DNA from: Bifidobacterium breve
GTDB lineage: Bacteria > Actinomycetota > Acidimicrobiia > Acidimicrobiales > Ilumatobacteraceae
Assembly (NCBI GenBank): GCA_943325435.2
Contig: CALPPK020000012.1
Coordinates: forward strand, 1-10,561
DNA length: 10,561 nt
Direction: 5' to 3'
Shown in pieces: positions 6,772 to 10,561 of the stretch. How positions within the stretch are numbered: position 1 is the stretch's first letter; every line of letters starts with the position of its first letter. The notes below the pieces were generated by a model. The model was not told where the DNA came from, did not search any database, and saw only the letters and a program-made list of their open reading frames with translations. Both the position numbers and the translations under genes were made by a program.

Positions 6772-6792
6772 GCAGATGAAGCGAGGACAGCC

Positions 6793-7083
6793 ATGAAAGT
6801 ACAACTTCAAGTTACGAGTGCACCAGTCACGAACCTTCCGTTCGACGACTCACCGACATCCTGGATGGGCGAAGGCAACTGCCGCAATTACCCGCCCGCC
6901 ACCTTCTTTCCGTCAGACGGAGTTGGCGTTGATCGGGCCCGTGCAATTTGCAAGGGGTGCCCAGTGAGCAATACGTGTCTTGAATATGCCCTTACTGAAC
7001 GCATTGATCATGGCGTGTGGGGCGGTTGCAGCGAGCGCGAGCGTCGCAGAATTTTGAAGAGGCGCCGCGGTATCGCGGTCTGA
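6793..7083 (+). CDS. WhiB-family iron-sulfur regulator, 96 aa
   Basis: WhiB-like proteins bind a [4Fe-4S] cluster and act as redox- or nitric-oxide-sensitive transcription factors, usually through the principal sigma factor. The four cluster ligands are C30, C53, C56 and C62, with the usual C-x2-C-x5-C spacing. The GVWGG turn (74-78) is followed by a basic tail (ERERRRILKRRRG) that would contact DNA. An extra cysteine, C79, directly follows GVWGG, where many relatives have leucine or threonine. The first 20 residues are variable. The ATG has GAGGA upstream at suitable spacing. The gene ends 5 bases before the convergent tatA stop. Upstream lies the site-rich divergent region described separately. 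The sequence does not let me assign a WhiB subclass. Confidence 0.93.
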   Translation: MKVQLQVTSAPVTNLPFDDSPTSWMGEGNCRNYPPATFFPSDGVGVDRARAICKGCPVSNTCLEYALTERIDHGVWGGCSERERRRILKRRRGIAV

Positions 7084-7088
7084 CCTAC

Positions 7089-7262
7089 TTACTTTGAGTC
7101 AGACGAAGAGTCGTCAGACTTGCCCTCGTCCATTGCCTTCTTGAACTCTTTTTGAGCCGAACCAAGGTTCTTGGCAAGTTTTGGCAGTTGTGCACCGCCG
7201 AACAGCACCAGCACGACAACTAGAACGATAATGAGCTCTGGGCCTTCAAGAAACGAAATCAT
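7089..7262 (-). CDS. tatA: Sec-independent translocase subunit TatA, 57 aa
   Basis: TatA forms the protein-conducting assembly of the twin-arginine pathway, which exports folded proteins across the cytoplasmic membrane. The short protein has the expected order: a polar N-terminus with E9, one membrane helix (about 8-20), the hinge F21-G22, an amphipathic helix (about 26-45, with LPKLAKNLGSAQKEFKKAM), and an acidic serine-rich tail. I chose the ATG at 7260-7262 because the family starts there; AGGA lies two bases upstream. A GTG at 7304 would add 14 residues unlike the family and leave only 5 bases before the divergent gene. TatB could look similar, but the compact size and hinge favour TatA. 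No tatC is in the window, which is common for actinobacterial tatA. Confidence 0.9.
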   Translation of the reverse strand: MISFLEGPELIIVLVVVLVLFGGAQLPKLAKNLGSAQKEFKKAMDEGKSDDSSSDSK

Positions 7263-7309
7263 GTTCCTGACGGTAGCAGGAAGGGGCGCTTCTTTGGTAT
7301 GCACGAGGG

Positions 7310-8092
7310 GTGCTCGAATGCGTCATCAACATCAGCGAGGGGCGTAACCACGCCATCATCGATTCCCTCGCTCAATCATGTGCGGGCGACCTTCTTGATA
7401 TCCATTCAGACCCAGATCACAACCGCAGTGTGTTCACCCTGGTTGGTGTTGAGGCCCCTCGCGCACTCGCTCGTGCTGCAGTTGCGACATTAAGTCTTGG
7501 CGATCATTCCGGCGTACATCCACGCATTGGCGTTGTTGACGTTGTTCCGTTTGTGCCTCTTGTGGATTCCACCATGCACGATGCACAAAAAGCACGTGAT
7601 GAATTTGCAGCATGGGCAGCAGAAGAATTGCACGTGCCAAGTTTTCTTTATGGAACTGAACGCACACTTCCTGACATTCGCAAAAATGCATGGACTTCAC
7701 TTTTCCCTGAAGTTGGTTCGAAAGTTCCCCACGCGACTGCTGGCGCAATGTGTGTCGGTGTGCGCGAACCGTTAGTTGCGTACAACCTGTGGTTGGAAAA
7801 TGTTGATCTTGAAACAACGCGTCGAATTGCATCAGTTGTTCGTACAGCAAGTATTCGCACATTAGGCCTACAAGTAGGGGCGTTCACACAAGTGAGCGTC
7901 AACCTAATTCAGCCAATGATTTCAGGGCCAAACGACGTGTACGAAGCAGTGTCGCAACACGTAAAAGTGCACCATGCAGAGTTAGTCGGGTTACTTCCCG
8001 CTTCTGTTCTTGCAACTATTCCACGTACCCGGTGGGAGGACCTTGATCTGTCCGTGGAACGAACTATTGAGTGGCGTGTAACTAACCGTTGA
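7310..8092 (+). CDS. Glutamate formimidoyltransferase-like protein, 260 aa
   Basis: The family moves a formimino group from formiminoglutamate to tetrahydrofolate (EC 2.1.2.5), the last step of one histidine-degradation route; some members also use 5-formyltetrahydrofolate. The N-terminal subdomain is clear: ECVINISEGRN at the start, DPDHNRSVFTLVG (34-46), and the active-site stretch HSGVHPRIGVVDVVPFVPL (66-84), whose histidines include the catalytic one. The C-terminal subdomain (from about 160, VAYNLWLENVDL) is shorter than in mammalian or firmicute enzymes of about 300 residues or more. The start is GTG at 7310; an in-frame TAG at 7274-7276 and the absence of other starts limit it. No ribosome site is well placed, so the message may be leaderless. 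No hutH, hutU or hutI genes are near, so a folate-salvage role is as plausible as histidine use. Its last 11 bases overlap the convergent whiB gene. Confidence 0.87.
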   Translation: MLECVINISEGRNHAIIDSLAQSCAGDLLDIHSDPDHNRSVFTLVGVEAPRALARAAVATLSLGDHSGVHPRIGVVDVVPFVPLVDSTMHDAQKARDEFAAWAAEELHVPSFLYGTERTLPDIRKNAWTSLFPEVGSKVPHATAGAMCVGVREPLVAYNLWLENVDLETTRRIASVVRTASIRTLGLQVGAFTQVSVNLIQPMISGPNDVYEAVSQHVKVHHAELVGLLPASVLATIPRTRWEDLDLSVERTIEWRVTNR

Positions 8093-8360
8093 TCGTGACG
8101 CGACGGCCATCTTGTGCGCGTTGACGACGCAAGCGACGACGCTCGCGCTCTGACAATCCGCCCCAGATTCCGAATTTTTCGCCGTTAGCAAGTGCGTACT
8201 CGAGGCAATCTCCGCGAACTACGCAGCCTTTGCACACTTCTTTTGCTTCACGGGTGCTCGCACCACGCTCTGGAAAAAACAAGTCAGGGTCGACGCCGAG
8301 GCAGTTGGCCTGGTCTTGCCAGCCACGTTCTTGGCTTAATGAATCAGAATCTCCGTGCAT
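8082..8360 (-). CDS. Second WhiB-family iron-sulfur regulator, 92 aa
   Basis: The four [4Fe-4S] ligands are C20, C43, C46 and C52. The region CLEYALANGEKFGIWGGLSE closely resembles WhiB2/WhmD-type proteins, which act in septation and cell division in mycobacteria and sporulation in Streptomyces, although subclass calls from memory are uncertain. After the GIWGG turn (64-68) comes a strongly basic tail (ERERRRLRRQRAQDGRR). The ATG has GGGAGG seven bases upstream. It converges on the formimidoyltransferase gene with an 11-base overlap. The two WhiB proteins of this window differ in their N-termini and tails, so they are separate family members rather than a recent duplication. Upstream, an 18-base palindrome is a candidate control site. 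Confidence 0.93.
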   Translation of the reverse strand: MHGDSDSLSQERGWQDQANCLGVDPDLFFPERGASTREAKEVCKGCVVRGDCLEYALANGEKFGIWGGLSERERRRLRRQRAQDGRRVTING

Positions 8361-8367
8361 GCTTTTG

Positions 8368-8373
8368 CCTCCC
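8368..8373 (-). promoter_or_regulatory. Ribosome binding site of the second whiB gene
   Basis: GGGAGG lies seven bases before the ATG and confirms the start. Confidence 0.75.
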
Positions 8374-8420
8374 AGCTACAGCCATATCCGAGTCCCAAGG
8401 GATCTTGGAATGTGGCTTGT

Positions 8421-8438
8421 AATTACAGCGCTGTAATT
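8421..8438. promoter_or_regulatory. Perfect 18-base palindrome, likely operator
   Basis: AATTACAGCGCTGTAATT reads the same on both strands with no spacer. It is centred about 70 bases before the second whiB ATG, where a promoter would lie. An extra half-site TTTACAG follows at 8449-8455. The absence of a T-run on either side argues against a terminator. The TTACA..TGTAA core suggests a dimeric helix-turn-helix regulator; I cannot name which. Confidence 0.6.
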
Positions 8439-8508
8439 GTGGCAAACATTTACAGAAAAAGCAAATGGGATATGGGAAATCGTATATGAACAGTCAGCGT
8501 CTCTCCAT

Positions 8509-8533
8509 TTTCAGGTCCACTGGGTACCTGAAA
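8509..8533 (-). terminator. Hairpin just after the VWA gene, possible terminator
   Basis: TTTCAGGT and ACCTGAAA form an exact eight-base stem with a nine-base loop, starting three bases after the VWA gene's TAG. No T-run follows, so it would be a U-less terminator or a message-end stabiliser rather than a classic intrinsic terminator. Confidence 0.45.
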
Positions 8534-8536
8534 TAG

Positions 8537-10543
8537 CTAACGAGCGCGGCTGGTTCTACGACGATTTTCGAGGAAGTCCACCAACACGTAATCACCCAAT
8601 GTTTCTGGGGTTGTGAAGAAGGCACGACCATGATTCACCTGTGCCATTTGCTCAATGAAGTGGCGCAATGGGCCTGTTGCATCAAGCACAAATGTGTTGA
8701 TGGTGATGTTGTCCTTGGTGCACCGCATTGCTTCGCGCAATGTGGCTTCCACGGTCTCGCGCACGGGCGGATAGTTGAAATACACGTCGCCCGATTGAGT
8801 GATGTGAGCCGTTGGCTCACCGTCAGTGATCATGATGATTTGCTTGGTGCCGGTTTGGCGAGCAAGTAACTGGCGAGCAAGGCGTAGACCATGCTGCATG
8901 TTGGTGCCGTATGCCAAGTCCCAACTGACTTCGGGCAACTGCTCGTGGGTCATGATGTGCGCTGTTTCGCTAAATCCAACCAGACCCAAATAGTCACGCG
9001 GGAATTGCGAACTAATCAATGAATGCAGGGCCATCGCCACTTTCTTGGCTGGCACAAAGTTGCCACGCATCGGCATAGACATTGACAAGTCGATCATGAG
9101 CACAGTGGAAGAACGTGTGTTGTGTTCGGTGCGCTCAATTTCAAAATCTTCCGGAGATAATTTCACCGGTGTGCCACTGCCATTGCGTGAAATGGCATTG
9201 CGAATTGTGCGCTGAAGATCAAGACGGAATGGGTCACCAAATTCGTATGGCTTCGAGTCGTATGTTCGCTCATGGCCACTGCCGTCGCGCGCAATGCGGT
9301 GTTGTCCGAATTTGTCTTTCGACAGGTTGTTGAACAACTGACGAAGTGCATTGTTGCCAATGGCACGAAGGCCGCGTGGAGTGAGCTCCATCTTTCCTTC
9401 TTTAAGATTGATGAGCCCCGCATCTTCAAGCATCTTCGTCATTTCGGCGAGCCGCTCCATGGAGTTAGCGGCTTCTTCTCCGAGCATTTGGCGAACCTTG
9501 TCAATGTCGACTTCTGCCAATTGAGCCGGATTGGTTGCCTGGCGCAGCATGCCTTCCATTTCGTTCAGTTCACCCATTTCCTGCATGGCGTCCATGGCCT
9601 GCTGCATGTTCATCGAGGGCTCACCACGGAAGTTGTAGCCCTGACCTTCGCCCTGGCCTGGTTGCGGAAACATGCTCTGTAATTTCTCGCTGAGCTGTTG
9701 CACCTGCCAATTGAGGTCCATGTCTTCCATGAGTTGTTCTGACAGTTGTTGCATTTGTGAGCGTTGTTCTGGCGTGAGCGAATCCATAAGTGCCTGCATT
9801 GCTTGCATACGCTTTGCCATGTTCTCAAGAAGTTCGTCAAGAGATTCTGGATTCTCTGGAAAGAAGTCTCCGAACTGTTCCATGAACTTTTCAAACTGCG
9901 GGTCTTCGCCTTGTTCGCGAGCTTCGATCATGCCGTTTAATGCAGCCATCATGTCTTTCATGCGCGCCATGTCTTCTGGTGACATGTTTTGCATTCCTTC
10001 AGACATTTGATCAACGAACTGCTGCATCATTTCTTGGCGCAGTTTGTCCATCAGTTCTTCAAAACGTTGTTGTGCTTCGCTTGATTCGAAGTCATAACTC
10101 TGCATCTCGCGCACCATGCCCGCAAGGTCGTTTGGCATCATGTCAAGACGAAAATTGCGTTCCATTGCCGCATCGCGTGCAGTATCTGCGCGCCGTTCAT
10201 CGCCTGATGCTTCTGCCTCGCGAACAGAGTTCTCAACCGCATGACGTTCTTCATCGATGATGTCTTTCAGAGCGTCAGCAATTTCTGAATACACGCCACC
10301 AAGGTCGCCGCTCTCTTCAAGTTCCTTCTTGCGATCACGAATGCGCTGCATCATGTCGCGCAAACCCTCAATTTGATTGCCATCAGGGTCAGTCATTCCG
10401 TCACGCATCAAACGACGCAATGCTGCGTTCAAATCTCCGTGATAGAGCAAATCATCGGTTAACTCGTCGAGAATTCCCTCTGCATCGAGGCTGAATCCCG
10501 TCTGGGTGCCGTCCCAACGTGAATAAGTGAACCGTGCAGGCAT
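8537..10543 (-). CDS. VWA-domain protein, MoxR/Mg-chelatase partner type, 668 aa
   Basis: This large cytoplasmic protein resembles mycobacterial Rv0959 in layout. Residues 1-160 are helical and charged. Residues 160-320 are unusually rich in methionine, glutamine and glutamate, including a FFPENPESLDELLENMAKR stretch that matches the family well. A winged-helix-like part (about 370-430) precedes the VWA domain (about 478-655). The metal-ion-dependent adhesion site is complete: D485-L-S487-M-S489, T547 and D574 (in ITDGEPT). There is no signal peptide or membrane helix. Family members are encoded beside an AAA+ ATPase of the Mg-chelatase/MoxR kind, thought to act together as a metal-insertion or protein-remodelling machine. 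That gene is expected just beyond the right edge, 18 bases away. The ATG at 10541-10543 fits the family start although the ribosome site is weak. The precise substrate is unknown. Confidence 0.88.
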   Translation of the reverse strand: MPARFTYSRWDGTQTGFSLDAEGILDELTDDLLYHGDLNAALRRLMRDGMTDPDGNQIEGLRDMMQRIRDRKKELEESGDLGGVYSEIADALKDIIDEERHAVENSVREAEASGDERRADTARDAAMERNFRLDMMPNDLAGMVREMQSYDFESSEAQQRFEELMDKLRQEMMQQFVDQMSEGMQNMSPEDMARMKDMMAALNGMIEAREQGEDPQFEKFMEQFGDFFPENPESLDELLENMAKRMQAMQALMDSLTPEQRSQMQQLSEQLMEDMDLNWQVQQLSEKLQSMFPQPGQGEGQGYNFRGEPSMNMQQAMDAMQEMGELNEMEGMLRQATNPAQLAEVDIDKVRQMLGEEAANSMERLAEMTKMLEDAGLINLKEGKMELTPRGLRAIGNNALRQLFNNLSKDKFGQHRIARDGSGHERTYDSKPYEFGDPFRLDLQRTIRNAISRNGSGTPVKLSPEDFEIERTEHNTRSSTVLMIDLSMSMPMRGNFVPAKKVAMALHSLISSQFPRDYLGLVGFSETAHIMTHEQLPEVSWDLAYGTNMQHGLRLARQLLARQTGTKQIIMITDGEPTAHITQSGDVYFNYPPVRETVEATLREAMRCTKDNITINTFVLDATGPLRHFIEQMAQVNHGRAFFTTPETLGDYVLVDFLENRRRTSRAR

Positions 10544-10561
10544 ATCCGCAACCTAGTTGCT

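Noticed and set aside
7099..7120. Hairpin near the tatA 3' end (GACGA/TCGTC) as a terminator
   Set aside because: Short five-base stem within the codons for the acidic serine tail, with no T-run on either strand.
7434..7862. Minus-strand open frame of 142 codons inside the formimidoyltransferase-like gene
   Set aside because: Glutamine- and cysteine-rich shadow translation opposite the active-site region of the real gene.
8395..8408. CCAAG-N4-CTTGG inverted repeat before the second whiB gene
   Set aside because: Five-base arms only; noted as a possible minor element but too short to call beside the 18-base palindrome.
9272..9682. Plus-strand open frame of 136 codons inside the VWA gene
   Set aside because: Antisense to a conserved coding region; its hydrophobic and histidine-rich look is what antisense of methionine/glutamine-rich coding gives.
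1..10561. Mobile element, prophage, CRISPR, toxin-antitoxin or biosynthetic cluster
   Set aside because: No transposase, integrase, terminal inverted repeats, spacer-repeat array or paired small toxin genes were seen; all large genes are standard chromosomal families.

Overview
The window looks like chromosomal backbone DNA from an actinobacterium. It has two WhiB-family iron-sulfur regulators (a family confined to Actinobacteria and their phages), a SenX3/RegX3-type two-component pair next to phoU, a TatA, and a large von Willebrand A (VWA) protein resembling mycobacterial Rv0959. Base composition is balanced rather than strongly GC-rich, and several starts are GTG. My best guess is a moderate-GC lineage such as an aquatic member of the Acidimicrobiia; this is inference from gene content and remembered family sequences, not a placement. 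No transposase, integrase, phage gene, CRISPR array, tRNA or rRNA was seen.

Left block (about 94-6506, all on the minus strand): in transcription order, a small protein of unknown function, polyphosphate kinase ppk1, the phosphate-signalling regulator phoU, the histidine kinase senX3, the response regulator regX3, and an MFS transporter. PhoU to the transporter is tightly spaced (gaps of 21, 16 and 9 bases) and reads as one operon. The ppk1-phoU gap holds a clear array of GTTCAC hexamers phased at 11 bases, just upstream of a TATAAG box and an AGGAGG ribosome site. This matches the PHO-box layout bound by PhoP/RegX3-type regulators and implies autoregulation. Together the block senses phosphate (PhoU/SenX3/RegX3) and stores it (PPK1). 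At the far left, the tail of a plus-strand reading frame runs into the transporter gene.

Middle (6507-6792): a 286-base divergent intergenic region rich in sites. It holds a plus-strand hairpin with a T-run, a perfect DnaA-box sequence, an 11-base-period tandem repeat, and two adjacent palindromes. It leads into the first whiB gene.

Right-centre (6793-8360): whiB (+), tatA (-), a glutamate formimidoyltransferase-like gene (+) and a second whiB (-) are packed with minimal gaps. The two convergent pairs are separated by 5 bases or overlap by 11. A perfect 18-base palindrome lies upstream of the second whiB.

Right (8537-10543): a 668-residue VWA protein with an intact MIDAS metal site. Relatives work beside a MoxR/Mg-chelatase-type AAA+ ATPase, which would lie beyond the right edge.

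Most genes are familiar and I see no clearly new multi-gene system. The more interesting signals are regulatory: the PHO-box array, the orphan palindromes and the site-rich divergent region.
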